From Thermoplasmata archaeon (GTDB lineage: Archaea; Thermoplasmatota; Thermoplasmata; Thermoplasmatales; Thermoplasmataceae): a stretch of 14,246 nt of DNA. Shown here in pieces: positions 7,165 through 14,150 of this stretch (position 1 is the first letter of the stretch; each line of letters opens with the position of its first letter). The stretch is from assembly GCA_021797295.1 (NCBI GenBank), contig JAKAAA010000019.1:1-14246 (forward strand), given 5' to 3'. The translations under genes were made by a program, and so were the position numbers. Below the pieces are notes generated by a model, which ran no database searches, had not been told where the DNA came from, and saw nothing but the letters and a program-made list of their open reading frames with translations.

Positions 7165-7224
7165 ATAATGCACAAAATATGCTTCTTATTGTACTTATGC
7201 GAGAATTTCTGTGAATTATTACAT

Positions 7225-7235
7225 AAAATTTAATA
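7225..7235 (+). promoter_or_regulatory. TATA box of the FBP aldolase/phosphatase gene
   Basis: AAAATTTAATA is centred about 29 bp upstream of the ATG at 7259, implying a leaderless mRNA. No ribosome binding site precedes the ATG. Confidence 0.5.
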
Positions 7236-7258
7236 GTCATAAAGAATATAGATAATTC

Positions 7259-8404
7259 ATGAAAACAACAATTTCACATATTAAGGCAGATATAGGTAGC
7301 CTGCCTGGGCATACAGTTGTATATCAACCAGTGGTTGACACCGTAAAGAGTTATGTCAAAAATCATTCTGAGGGTTTAATTTCAGATTTCCATATATCCC
7401 ATATAGGGGATGATATACAAATTACCATGGTACATACTAGGGGTGCAGATAACGAAGAAATTCACGGTCTTGCATGGAATGCATTCAAGGCAGGAACTGA
7501 AGTTGCAAAAAAGGTCGGTCTTTACGGAGCAGGCCAGGATTTGTTGAAGGATGCATTTTCCGGTAACATTAAGGGGATGGGACCTGGTGTTGCCGAGCTG
7601 GAAATTACACCGAGAAAGGCTGAACCGTTCATAATTTATATGATGGATAAAACTGAGCCCGGGGCATTCAACTATCCAATATACAAAATGTTTGGCGATC
7701 CATTCAATACGCCAGGTCTGGTAATAGACCCGAATATGCATATGGGATTCAAGTTCGAAGTATGGGATATATACAACGGGAAAAAGATATATCTATCTCT
7801 TCCTGAGGATACATATGACCTACTTGCATTCATAGGGTCAAAGAGCAAATATGTCATAAAGAGAGTTTTTACAAGGGATAGCCATACAAAACTCCCCGAT
7901 GAAAATGTTGCAGTTATAACAACGGATAAACTTTCATTCATAGCAGGGGAATACGTAGGCAAAGATGATCCGGCAGGTATAGTGAGAATACAGTCAGGAT
8001 TGCCTGCATCAGGAGAGGCCCTTGAGCCTTTTGCCAATTCGTATCTTGTATCAGGATGGATGAGAGGATCGTTCAATGGCCCCATGATGCCAGTTGGACT
8101 TAATAATGCACAGATGACCAGATTCGATGGACCACCGAGGGTTGTTGCACTTGGGTTCACCATGAAGGATGGAAAGCTTGCGGGCCCGGTTGATATGTTC
8201 AACGATGTGGCTTTCGACTATGCAAGAACGGAGGCATTGAATATGGCCAATTATATGAGAAGAATGGGCGTATTTGAACCACACAGGCTGCCAGATGAGG
8301 ATATGGAATACACCGCACTTCCAAGAATACTCGAAAAACTTGCTCCCAAGTTCCAGACCATAGAGGACAAAGGGGCACAATCAGAAATGAAAATAGAAAG
8401 TTGA
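7259..8404 (+). CDS. fbp: Fructose-1,6-bisphosphate aldolase/phosphatase (archaeal, class V)
   Basis: This bifunctional gluconeogenic enzyme joins glyceraldehyde-3-phosphate and dihydroxyacetone phosphate, then dephosphorylates the fructose-1,6-bisphosphate to fructose-6-phosphate. At 381 residues it is full length. The N-terminal MKTTISHIKADIGSLPGH is the family's Mg-binding start. HIGDDIQITMVHTRG (48-62) and GMGPGVAELEITPRKAEP (106-123) follow. EYVGKDDPAGI (231-241) carries the Tyr-x-x-Lys-Asp-Asp centre with the Schiff-base lysine (Lys235 here) and metal-binding aspartates. The region MRGSFNGPMMPV to RFDGPPRVVALGF is typical of the family. It is highly conserved and is one of the clearest calls in the window. 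It is monocistronic, with its own TATA box and a T-rich downstream region. The ATG start is supported by the promoter spacing and by family length. Confidence 0.97.
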   Translation: MKTTISHIKADIGSLPGHTVVYQPVVDTVKSYVKNHSEGLISDFHISHIGDDIQITMVHTRGADNEEIHGLAWNAFKAGTEVAKKVGLYGAGQDLLKDAFSGNIKGMGPGVAELEITPRKAEPFIIYMMDKTEPGAFNYPIYKMFGDPFNTPGLVIDPNMHMGFKFEVWDIYNGKKIYLSLPEDTYDLLAFIGSKSKYVIKRVFTRDSHTKLPDENVAVITTDKLSFIAGEYVGKDDPAGIVRIQSGLPASGEALEPFANSYLVSGWMRGSFNGPMMPVGLNNAQMTRFDGPPRVVALGFTMKDGKLAGPVDMFNDVAFDYARTEALNMANYMRRMGVFEPHRLPDEDMEYTALPRILEKLAPKFQTIEDKGAQSEMKIES

Positions 8405-8430
8405 TTTTTTTAATTTTTCTTATATTTTTA
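8405..8430 (+). terminator. Poly-T termination zone after fbp
   Basis: A series of T runs starts immediately after the fbp stop codon (six, five and five T, separated by one to four other bases). Oligo-T tracts are the usual termination signal in archaea. Confidence 0.5.
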
Positions 8431-8611
8431 TTATATGTTTTCTTAATTTTACGTCAATATTAATTTTTTTCTGTTATTTACCTCACGTTCATTCGATTTT
8501 ACATATATTGTCTTAAATATATATGTGTCTTTCATTGGTCAGAAGAACAGCTCTTGATGGTTAAAAAAAGCTCCATAAAGCCATAGATATACGAAAAAAT
8601 TCCTATTAATG

Positions 8612-8623
8612 CCAGTATACTGG
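8612..8623. repeat. Perfect 12-bp palindrome CCAGTATACTGG
   Basis: The sequence equals its own reverse complement over 12 bp, in the middle of the AT-rich gap. The length and symmetry suit a dimeric regulator site. No gene start lies in the 180 bp to either side, so a target is not obvious. Confidence 0.6.
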
Positions 8624-8817
8624 TTTCTAAACATACTAGATGACACATATAATACAGCTGCAAAATAATAAATAATGGATGATAAAGAAAGGACTCGATT
8701 AGTATGTTCCGATTCTGCTTAACTTAAACAAATTATTGAATAAATTATTCCTTGAGCTGTATTTATCAATAGGATAAGAGAAGTGAGACTACCTGCATTT
8801 GAATATATCCGCATGAT

Positions 8818-8836
8818 GCCGGAGTGGCGGTCCGGC
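8818..8836. other. GC-rich hairpin, possible structured RNA element
   Basis: GCCGGA and TCCGGC form a perfect 6-bp stem around a 7-nt loop (GTGGCGG), followed by CCCCG. The block is strongly GC-rich inside a very AT-rich gap. In AT-rich archaea such islands often mark structured RNAs. I could not fold it into a tRNA, and no matching C and D boxes are placed around it. Confidence 0.35.
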
Positions 8837-8933
8837 CCCGTAGAAATAAAGATAGATAATAATTTAATAACAATAAAAAACTGAAAATGATAGCCAAATC
8901 TCATAATATACGAACACAATAGTACACAACAAA

Positions 8934-8952
8934 GTTAAAATATGCTTTAAAG
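8934..8952 (+). promoter_or_regulatory. TATA region of the rpl40e-purQ operon
   Basis: TTAAAATATG and CTTTAAAG lie about 33 and 23 bp upstream of the ATG at 8972. Either could serve as the TATA box for a short-leader or leaderless mRNA. Confidence 0.4.
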
Positions 8953-8971
8953 ATAAGGACTAAGTGATTTT

Positions 8972-9121
8972 ATGCCGTTCGCAGAAGCAATAGAAAGAAG
9001 ACTAACACGTAAAATATGTATGAGATGTTATGCCAGAAATTCGATTAACGCAACAAAATGTAGAAAATGCGGATATACTGGATTAAGAGTTAAATCAAAG
9101 GAGAGAAAGAGTGCCAAATAA
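8972..9121 (+). CDS. rpl40e: Ribosomal protein L40e
   Basis: This 49-residue basic zinc-ribbon protein of the large ribosomal subunit begins [19 protein letters not shown]. The four cysteines are arranged as two CxxC pairs (CMRC at 16-19, CRKC at 30-33), the zinc-binding pattern of L40e, and the tail is lysine and arginine rich. The length is normal for the archaeal protein. L40e is found in archaea and eukaryotes and not in bacteria, so it marks the organism as archaeal. It overlaps purQ by 11 bp, so the two are very likely cotranscribed. Confidence 0.95.
   Translation: MPFAEAIERRLTRKICMRCYARNSINATKCRKCGYTGLRVKSKERKSAK
9098..9103 (+). promoter_or_regulatory. Ribosome binding site deciding the purQ GTG start
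   Basis: AAGGAG lies inside the end of rpl40e with 7 nt between it and GTG 9111. It supports GTG over any later start, since no methionine codon precedes the conserved [11 protein letters not shown] segment. Confidence 0.7.
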
Positions 9122-9893
9122 TGAGTTAAAAGCCGGAATCCTCAGAATGGAAGGTACCAACAATGAGGAGGAGGCTTTCTATTCCCTGAAGAGATCCGGT
9201 TTTAATTCTGAATATATACATATCTCCCAGATAGGAAAAAAGAAATTTGAAGATTATGACCTGTTATTTATTCCGGGTGGATTCTCTGCAGGAGATTACA
9301 TAAGGGCAGGATCTATTTTTGCAGCAAGGCTTTTGCCTCACATGACTGATCTGGAAAAATTTATAGATTCAGGAAAGGTTTTAATTGGTGTATGCAACGG
9401 ATTCCAGGTTTTAAGTGAATTGGGTCTCTTACCGGATGTGGATGGCAGGAAAAACAGAAATATGGTTCTTGCAGTAAATAGCTCTAACAGATTTGAATGC
9501 AGATACACCTATGTAAAATATACATCCAAAAATAAAATTTTCAGCAAATATTTTTCAGGTAAAATAATGCAGGTTCCTGTAGCCCATATGGAGGGAAAAG
9601 TTATTTTCGACAGTGAAAAAACACTGGACAGTGTACTGGATAATGACCAGATGTTATTCCAGTATACAAATGAAGACGGTACAGATTCCTCATATCCATG
9701 GAATCCGAACGGTTCAGTAATGGATATAGCGGCATTAACCAGCAAATCAGGAAATGTAATAGGTTTAATGCCACATCCCGAAAGGGTGTATTACAACTAT
9801 CAGCTGATGCATGATGGAAATTTTTACGAAAACGGTACTGGAAAATTATTTTTTGATTCTCTTTATAATTATACCAGAAAATTACCTGCCTGA
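9111..9893 (+). CDS. purQ: Phosphoribosylformylglycinamidine synthase, glutaminase subunit
   Basis: PurQ hydrolyses glutamine and passes ammonia to PurL for the fourth step of purine synthesis, FGAR to FGAM. This is a class I glutamine amidotransferase domain of 260 residues. It has [17 protein letters not shown] (53-69), the nucleophile elbow GVCNGFQ with Cys95, and the catalytic dyad in MPHPE (His222, Glu224). It is somewhat longer than bacterial PurQ (about 227 residues), as is usual for the archaeal form. The start is a GTG overlapping rpl40e behind AAGGAG. PurL and PurS are not in the window. The last 12 bp overlap the convergent UPF0200 gene. Confidence 0.95.
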   Translation: MPNNELKAGILRMEGTNNEEEAFYSLKRSGFNSEYIHISQIGKKKFEDYDLLFIPGGFSAGDYIRAGSIFAARLLPHMTDLEKFIDSGKVLIGVCNGFQVLSELGLLPDVDGRKNRNMVLAVNSSNRFECRYTYVKYTSKNKIFSKYFSGKIMQVPVAHMEGKVIFDSEKTLDSVLDNDQMLFQYTNEDGTDSSYPWNPNGSVMDIAALTSKSGNVIGLMPHPERVYYNYQLMHDGNFYENGTGKLFFDSLYNYTRKLPA

Positions 9894-10454
9894 TTTTTCA
9901 GGATTTATTTCAGGATGTCGTTCCATTATATGTGAAAGCAATAATCTTACATTCTTGTGGTACTCTTCCAGGGTTGAATCGTTTACAATCATGAAATCAG
10001 CTAATGATATCACCTTGCCTATACCCCATGACAGTTCTCTGGTATCACGCTGATGCATGCCGGAATAATCGTGGCCATCGTCTTCACGATCCCTGTTGAG
10101 TATTCTTTCAAGCCTGTCAGATTCATTTGCAAAAACAGCAATTACAAAAATATTTTGGAAATTATTTTTAAAGTATTCAAGTTCTTCTTCATTCCTCAGT
10201 CCATCTACTATGGTTATATCAGGGTTTGAGATATATTCTGCAGTTCTCTTTGCCCATATATCCATTCCATATTTCCTTCTCTCTTCCGTGGCATATGTGC
10301 CAATACTTTTGTCATCCATATTTATACCATGCTTTAGGGCGTTCTTTTTTACCGTATTTCCCATATGGGCATCTATGAATCCTAAGTCTCTGGCAACCTT
10401 TACGAATTCATCCTTTCCTGATCCTGGCATACCTGTTATTATTAACATATTCAT
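9882..10454 (-). CDS. UPF0200-family P-loop kinase-like NTPase
   Basis: The 190-residue protein has a Walker A motif GMPGSGKD (8-15), VDGLRN (83-88) in the position of the second nucleotide-kinase strand, and a lid-like R-D-R-E-D-D stretch (121-126). The family's conserved RDTRE-x-x-WGIGKVISLADFMIVND block runs through 136-159. This pattern matches archaeal UPF0200, which resembles dephospho-CoA or nucleoside-monophosphate kinases but whose substrate I cannot give. The ATG at 10454 overlaps the stop of the upstream 96-residue gene by 4 bp (ATGA), so translational coupling is likely. No strong ribosome binding site is seen. It is convergent with purQ. Confidence 0.85.
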   Translation of the reverse strand: MNMLIITGMPGSGKDEFVKVARDLGFIDAHMGNTVKKNALKHGINMDDKSIGTYATEERRKYGMDIWAKRTAEYISNPDITIVDGLRNEEELEYFKNNFQNIFVIAVFANESDRLERILNRDREDDGHDYSGMHQRDTRELSWGIGKVISLADFMIVNDSTLEEYHKNVRLLLSHIMERHPEINPEKSGR

Positions 10455-10741
10455 CCGAAAATAAAACCGAGCCCATCTTTGGAATTGTTCTCCTCATCCG
10501 TGATTTTTTTATATATCTCTTCTTCCTTTGATTTTTTGAGTTCTTCCAGTGTTCCTTTTGCAACTGAATCCACATTCTTGAATATATTTTCTGAACCTTC
10601 TATGATAATAATATAGTAAGAATCAAAACCGAAATTAGAACCATCCTTATACAATACTGTCTGGCGGCCTATTATATCATCTGAAAGCAAACTGTCGAGT
10701 GTTTCCCTCTGAGTTTTTGCCAGTTTATATACTTTAAACAT
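10451..10741 (-). CDS. Small acidic protein of 96 residues, unknown function
   Basis: I do not recognise a family. The N-terminal part (1-55) looks mixed alpha/beta (MFKVYKLAK, SYYIIIIEG) and residues 60-82 are a charged helix (GTLEELKKSKEEEIYKK). No cysteine, signal peptide or membrane segment is present. It lies 40 bp after orc1/cdc6 and is joined to the UPF0200 gene by a 4-bp ATGA overlap, which makes it a real gene probably working with the kinase-like protein. A GGTG is only 2 nt from the ATG. A TATA-like AT stretch at 10762-10772 could give it its own promoter, or it may be read through from orc1/cdc6. Confidence 0.75.
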   Translation of the reverse strand: MFKVYKLAKTQRETLDSLLSDDIIGRQTVLYKDGSNFGFDSYYIIIIEGSENIFKNVDSVAKGTLEELKKSKEEEIYKKITDEENNSKDGLGFIFG

Positions 10742-10781
10742 AACACCATATTATAAATGCATTATTAAATATTTTTAAATA

Positions 10782-12050
10782 TTATTTGCCATCAAAATCT
10801 CCATTTTTATAGGTTTCCACATATGCATCAAAATTTGTTCTCAGCTTGGATTGTCTTACAATTTTAGACCCCTGAAAATTAGAAAATGCTGGATCCTCCA
10901 GTATATAACCCTGTATGCTCTGTATGGAGCCCATAACACGTATAAACTTCATTCTTCCATACCTTCCAAGTGATCGGGTATTTGTTGTCAGGAGGCCTGT
11001 ATCCTCAAGATCCGAAAGCAGATCTGAAATTCTCCTCATCGTTAGCGGCTGGAATCCTATTTCAGAACATATATTTCTGTAATTTTCGTATATTTCTCCC
11101 GTAACAGATAGGTCTGCGTCTGTTTCCTGGGTGAGGCATGCACTTAACAGTACCATTTTTGAATGTATGGGCTGTGTTTTTATTGATTCCTTGAGTACGT
11201 TCATCTCAAATCTATCCCTTGCGAGGTAAACATCTTCAATGGATATGGATGACTTTCCATCCTTTAGTGCCGAATCAATAGCAATTCTTAAAAGGTCAAT
11301 GGACTTTCTTGCATCTCCGTGTTCCTGGGCACCCAGTGCAGCACATAGGTTTATGGCTGCGTCAGTTATAAATTCCTCCTTTATTACTCCATTGACCCTA
11401 AATTTTAATATATCCCGGAGTTCCATGGCATTATACGGTGGGAATATTATGCTTTCCTGATTCATCCTGCTCTGAACCCTTGCATCCAGGGAAGAAACAA
11501 ATGATGCATCATTGGTAATTCCTATCATGGATGCATTACTTTCAGTCAGAATTTTTAATAGAACATAAAGAGCATCACTTCCATTTTTCTGGATTAATTT
11601 ATCGATTTCATCCAGTATGATTACCGTGTATCTTCCAGACTTATTAATCCTTTTAACAAGCTCAGAATATATTTTGTCTTGCGGGAGTCCCAGTATCGGT
11701 ATTGGCGAATCTCCAGATTCTATAGCATTGGTAAGATAAACAAGAATGGAGTACTGAGAATCGTATATCTCACAGTTTATATAAAGGATGTTAATGTTTC
11801 CATTGAGCGTTTCTTTCAGCATATTTGTAACATAAATGACAGAGGATGTTTTTCCGGAACCTGATTTCCCATATAGAAGCAGATTGGATGATATACCTCC
11901 TGTAACAATGGAACTCATCACCCGGGCAATTCCATCTATCTGTTTTTCCCGGTGTGGAAAGTTATCAGGTATGTATGAACTACTCAGTCTTTTAAGGTCG
12001 CCCGTCACGTAATCGTTTGATTTGTTGTATTTTATAAAAGGATTGTCCAT
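10782..12050 (-). CDS. cdc6: Orc1/Cdc6 replication initiator
   Basis: This AAA+ ATPase binds origins and loads the MCM helicase. It has 422 residues. The order of motifs is Walker A GKSGSGKT (61-68), Walker B IILDEIDK (144-151), sensor 1 GITND (177-181), RVQSR (191-195) in the arginine-finger area, and sensor 2 GDARKSIDLLRIA (245-257). A winged-helix DNA-binding domain of about 300-422 includes LTMRRISDLLSDLEDTGLL. The length is normal for archaeal Orc1/Cdc6. The ATG at 12050 has a TATA-like box about 25 bp upstream inside a long inverted repeat. Archaeal origins often lie beside this gene, so the short upstream region (12051-12133) is the first place to look for one. Archaea often have more than one paralogue, and I cannot tell which this is. 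Confidence 0.95.
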   Translation of the reverse strand: MDNPFIKYNKSNDYVTGDLKRLSSSYIPDNFPHREKQIDGIARVMSSIVTGGISSNLLLYGKSGSGKTSSVIYVTNMLKETLNGNINILYINCEIYDSQYSILVYLTNAIESGDSPIPILGLPQDKIYSELVKRINKSGRYTVIILDEIDKLIQKNGSDALYVLLKILTESNASMIGITNDASFVSSLDARVQSRMNQESIIFPPYNAMELRDILKFRVNGVIKEEFITDAAINLCAALGAQEHGDARKSIDLLRIAIDSALKDGKSSISIEDVYLARDRFEMNVLKESIKTQPIHSKMVLLSACLTQETDADLSVTGEIYENYRNICSEIGFQPLTMRRISDLLSDLEDTGLLTTNTRSLGRYGRMKFIRVMGSIQSIQGYILEDPAFSNFQGSKIVRQSKLRTNFDAYVETYKNGDFDGK

Positions 12051-12055
12051 AGTTA

Positions 12056-12105
12056 CCAGTAATTAAAACATATATATTCTATATACAAATATGTTTTTTA
12101 ACTGG
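12056..12105. repeat. Inverted repeat with CCAGT ends in front of cdc6
   Basis: The arms are 12056-12073 and 12089-12105. The inner 9 bp are perfect (AAAACATAT against ATATGTTTT) and the outer 5 bp are perfect (CCAGT against ACTGG), with one base of length difference between them. The centre is purely AT except for two C. CCAGT followed by an A-rich run ending in AAAAC loosely resembles an origin recognition box, and the two copies point inward. The repeat also covers the cdc6 promoter. Confidence 0.6.
12071..12085 (-). promoter_or_regulatory. TATA region of cdc6
   Basis: On the minus strand TATATAGAATATATA ends about 21 bp from the ATG at 12050 and is centred near -28. It lies within the inverted repeat, so repeat-binding protein would block it. 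Confidence 0.45.
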
Positions 12106-12133
12106 GTTTGTTACCTACTATTTTACCGATAGA

Positions 12134-13420
12134 TTAATCCGTGTTAAATGGTCTGACTGACGAATTCAGATATTTTTTTAACATGCCCACAAGATACATT
12201 GATCCTGTTACAAGAATACAGTCAGAATTTGACCTGGCATAGTTAAACGCTTCTATGGGGTCCCGAATAACTTTTGTTTCTGGGAACATATGTCTGATGC
12301 CCTCTTTCAGCAGAGCTGGATCAAGGAACCTCCCCGGTTCGTCTGGTGTTGTAAGAACAACAGAGTCCGAAATTTTCCTGAGTATTGACATATATGAGAA
12401 ATAATCCTTGTCGTCCAGCATGCCGATGACCAGCAGTGGCTTTCGATCAACAAAATTTTTATATGTTTCCACCAGAGCACTTGCAGCCGGAGGATTATGC
12501 GAAGAATCCATTATGATTAAAGGTTCTCTGCTTATAACCTCAAATCTTGATGGCCATCTGCTTTCCGATATTCCTTTCTCAATTACGGATTTCTCCGGTT
12601 TTCCTTCAGGGAGGGTCTCTACTGCAGATATAGCAGTGCATACATTTTTTACCTGGAACAGCCCGAGGTTAGAGGTATTAATATTATATTCATCATATGG
12701 GGTTTTCACAGTAAAGGTCATTCCACCCAGGCTGTACTTCAGGTCAGACACTGAAGAGTAGTTGTTTACCATGATTAGTTTTGAGTTTCTCACATCTGCT
12801 ATCTTTTTGATTTCCGCAACCACTTCTGGTTTATCGTCCAGTAATATCACCGGCGTGTTACTTTTAATTATTCCACCCTTTTCATGGGCTATGGATGTGA
12901 GCGAGCATCCCAGACGCTGATAATGTTCATAGCCTATCTGAGCAATGACACTTACCTCCGGGATAATGATATTGGTTGAATCAAGTCTACCACCAAGGCC
13001 CACCTCAATAGCAGCATAATCAGCATTATTGTCTGCAAAATATTTAAATGCCATCACAGTAGTTGTTTCAAAAAAAGTGGGATTCCTGTAATTAATTCCG
13101 AGATTATCTATGTATTCTCTATTAGAATTGATGAAATCTAAAATATACTGATCCGGTATAGGTTCTGTTCCCAGGATTATACGCTCATTGAAATTTAGAA
13201 GATGGGGTGATGTATACATTCCAGTACTGAATTGCTGCCTGAGTATATTATAGACATAAGAGGCTATGGAACCCTTTCCGTTTGTTCCCGCAATGTGAAT
13301 ACTCTTAAATTTATCCTGCGGATTGCCCAGATGTTCAGCGAAGTCTTTAGTTGCCTTCAGATCCAATTTTATACCTTCCCTCTTGAGACTATAAAGGTAA
13401 TCCAGAGTCTGTTCGATCAT
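12134..13420 (-). CDS. folC: Dihydrofolate synthase / folylpolyglutamate synthase (Mur-ligase fold)
   Basis: FolC uses ATP to add glutamate to dihydropteroate or to folate. It has 428 residues, normal for the family. It has the P-loop GTNGKGS (45-51), YTSPHL (69-74), TFFETTTVMAFKYF (115-128), AIEVGLGGRLDSTN (137-150), IGYEHYQRLG (162-171) with HEKGGIIK (179-186), RWPSRFE (288-294) and MDSSHNP (304-310). The family usually has RWPGR and DGAHNP; here Ser replaces Gly and DSSHN replaces DxAHN, mild variations. The ATG at 13420 has CAATAAATAC about 25 bp upstream. In an organism without methanopterin this fits a folate-type C1 carrier, which is inference. The gap to cdc6 is 83 bp, so cotranscription is possible, but cdc6 appears to have its own promoter. 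Confidence 0.93.
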   Translation of the reverse strand: MIEQTLDYLYSLKREGIKLDLKATKDFAEHLGNPQDKFKSIHIAGTNGKGSIASYVYNILRQQFSTGMYTSPHLLNFNERIILGTEPIPDQYILDFINSNREYIDNLGINYRNPTFFETTTVMAFKYFADNNADYAAIEVGLGGRLDSTNIIIPEVSVIAQIGYEHYQRLGCSLTSIAHEKGGIIKSNTPVILLDDKPEVVAEIKKIADVRNSKLIMVNNYSSVSDLKYSLGGMTFTVKTPYDEYNINTSNLGLFQVKNVCTAISAVETLPEGKPEKSVIEKGISESRWPSRFEVISREPLIIMDSSHNPPAASALVETYKNFVDRKPLLVIGMLDDKDYFSYMSILRKISDSVVLTTPDEPGRFLDPALLKEGIRHMFPETKVIRDPIEAFNYARSNSDCILVTGSMYLVGMLKKYLNSSVRPFNTD

Positions 13421-13440
13421 TGTATGGCAATGTTTAACCG

Positions 13441-13450
13441 GTATTTATTG
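13441..13450 (-). promoter_or_regulatory. TATA box of folC
   Basis: CAATAAATAC on minus is centred about 25 bp upstream of the ATG at 13420, as expected for a leaderless archaeal transcript. Confidence 0.45.
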
Positions 13451-13510
13451 CTTGCCAGGTTTTCATTGAAAATATTGTGTTTGTTGTACCGTAATTATAA
13501 ACTCTCAAAA

Positions 13511-14116
13511 CTATTTATAGCATTCATACCAGTAATTTAATTCATATTCCAGCCCGAATCTTAATATCTGCTCCTGGTATTCGCTGAGTTCTACGTTTCC
13601 CAGTATTTCTATATATTTGTCTGTTATAGATCTGTATACCTGTGAATGGTAAAAATCAAACCAGAATTTAAATTTCTCTGAAGGTGCAGGAATAGCTTCT
13701 GCTATATAACCATAAGACCACTGACATGGAAACATGGAAAGCATGCCATTGACATCGGAATCTCTGGACCACCTGATCAGGTGATTAATGTATGAATAGG
13801 TTGTATAATTGGCATCCGAATCTTTTATATTATTACCATTCACATTGAACCTTTCCAGCATAGTTGTATGAAACACGGGTTCTTCGCTTCCTATTTCCAT
13901 GTAAAGTTGCTTCACTGTTTCTTTAGGCGACAGCTCGCCTATTGTGGCGCCTGCTTCCTTGTAATATTTTAAATATATATGATCCTGGGTTAGATAATAT
14001 CTGAATTTATCGTCCTCCAGATTCCCATCTTTCATAGCCTGAACAAAGTCAGAATGGACTATATTGTTTATTATGGTCATAACCTCGTCTGAATTCAGAT
14101 AGCTTCTCAGGTACAT
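13511..14116 (-). CDS. tenA: TenA-family thiaminase II-like protein
   Basis: This all-helical protein of the TENA/THI-4 family has 201 residues, near the usual 220. Members hydrolyse aminopyrimidine products of thiamin breakdown to hydroxymethylpyrimidine, or cleave thiamin. Visible motifs are FRYYLTQDHIYLKYY (38-52) with the acidic and Tyr residues of the pocket, MFPCQWSYGYIAE (128-140) with the nucleophilic Cys131, KFKFWFDFY (148-156), and a C-terminal GLEYELNYWYE (188-198) with glutamates in the expected place. The active-site set thus looks intact. A TATA-like box lies 24 bp upstream of the ATG at 14116. No other thiamin gene is visible beside it, so whether it salvages pyrimidine or acts otherwise is not settled. 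Confidence 0.9.
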   Translation of the reverse strand: MYLRSYLNSDEVMTIINNIVHSDFVQAMKDGNLEDDKFRYYLTQDHIYLKYYKEAGATIGELSPKETVKQLYMEIGSEEPVFHTTMLERFNVNGNNIKDSDANYTTYSYINHLIRWSRDSDVNGMLSMFPCQWSYGYIAEAIPAPSEKFKFWFDFYHSQVYRSITDKYIEILGNVELSEYQEQILRFGLEYELNYWYECYK

Positions 14117-14135
14117 AGAGTTATATCAATGTTTA

Positions 14136-14143
14136 TTATTTAA
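14136..14143 (-). promoter_or_regulatory. TATA-like box of tenA
   Basis: TTAAATAA on minus is centred about 24 bp upstream of the tenA ATG. It sits in the 34-bp gap after the preceding gene's stop, so tenA can be transcribed on its own. Confidence 0.4.
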
Positions 14144-14150
14144 TTTTTAT

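Larger units (their letters stand above)
8431..8933. other. Gene-poor AT-rich intergenic region
   Basis: This is most of the 567-bp gap between fbp and rpl40e, by far the longest in the window. No convincing protein gene is seen. The only longer open frame (8719-8919, minus) looks spurious. It holds a perfect 12-bp palindrome (8612-8623), a short GC-rich hairpin (8818-8836), and a TATA-like CATATAATAC (8645-8654) about 25 bp before a 15-codon frame at 8675-8722 that I do not consider supported. It may contain an untranslated RNA or the remains of a lost gene. Confidence 0.5.

Noticed and set aside
8675..8722. 15-codon frame on plus with a TATA-like box about 25 bp upstream
   Set aside because: Too short to judge. 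The TATA match is easily expected by chance at this AT content.
8818..8860. tRNA or C/D-box RNA at the GC-rich hairpin
   Set aside because: No cloverleaf, anticodon arm or T-loop can be formed. An ATGATG resembling box C has no matching box D at a suitable distance.
8719..8919. 66-residue open frame on minus in the long gap
   Set aside because: No start context, promoter or recognisable motif. Its composition fits chance translation of AT-rich DNA, and it runs across the hairpin.
12065..12099. Inverted repeat followed by T run as an intrinsic terminator on plus
   Set aside because: The flanking genes cdc6 and folC are both on minus, so no plus-strand transcript is known to end here, and the stem is purely AT except for one pair.
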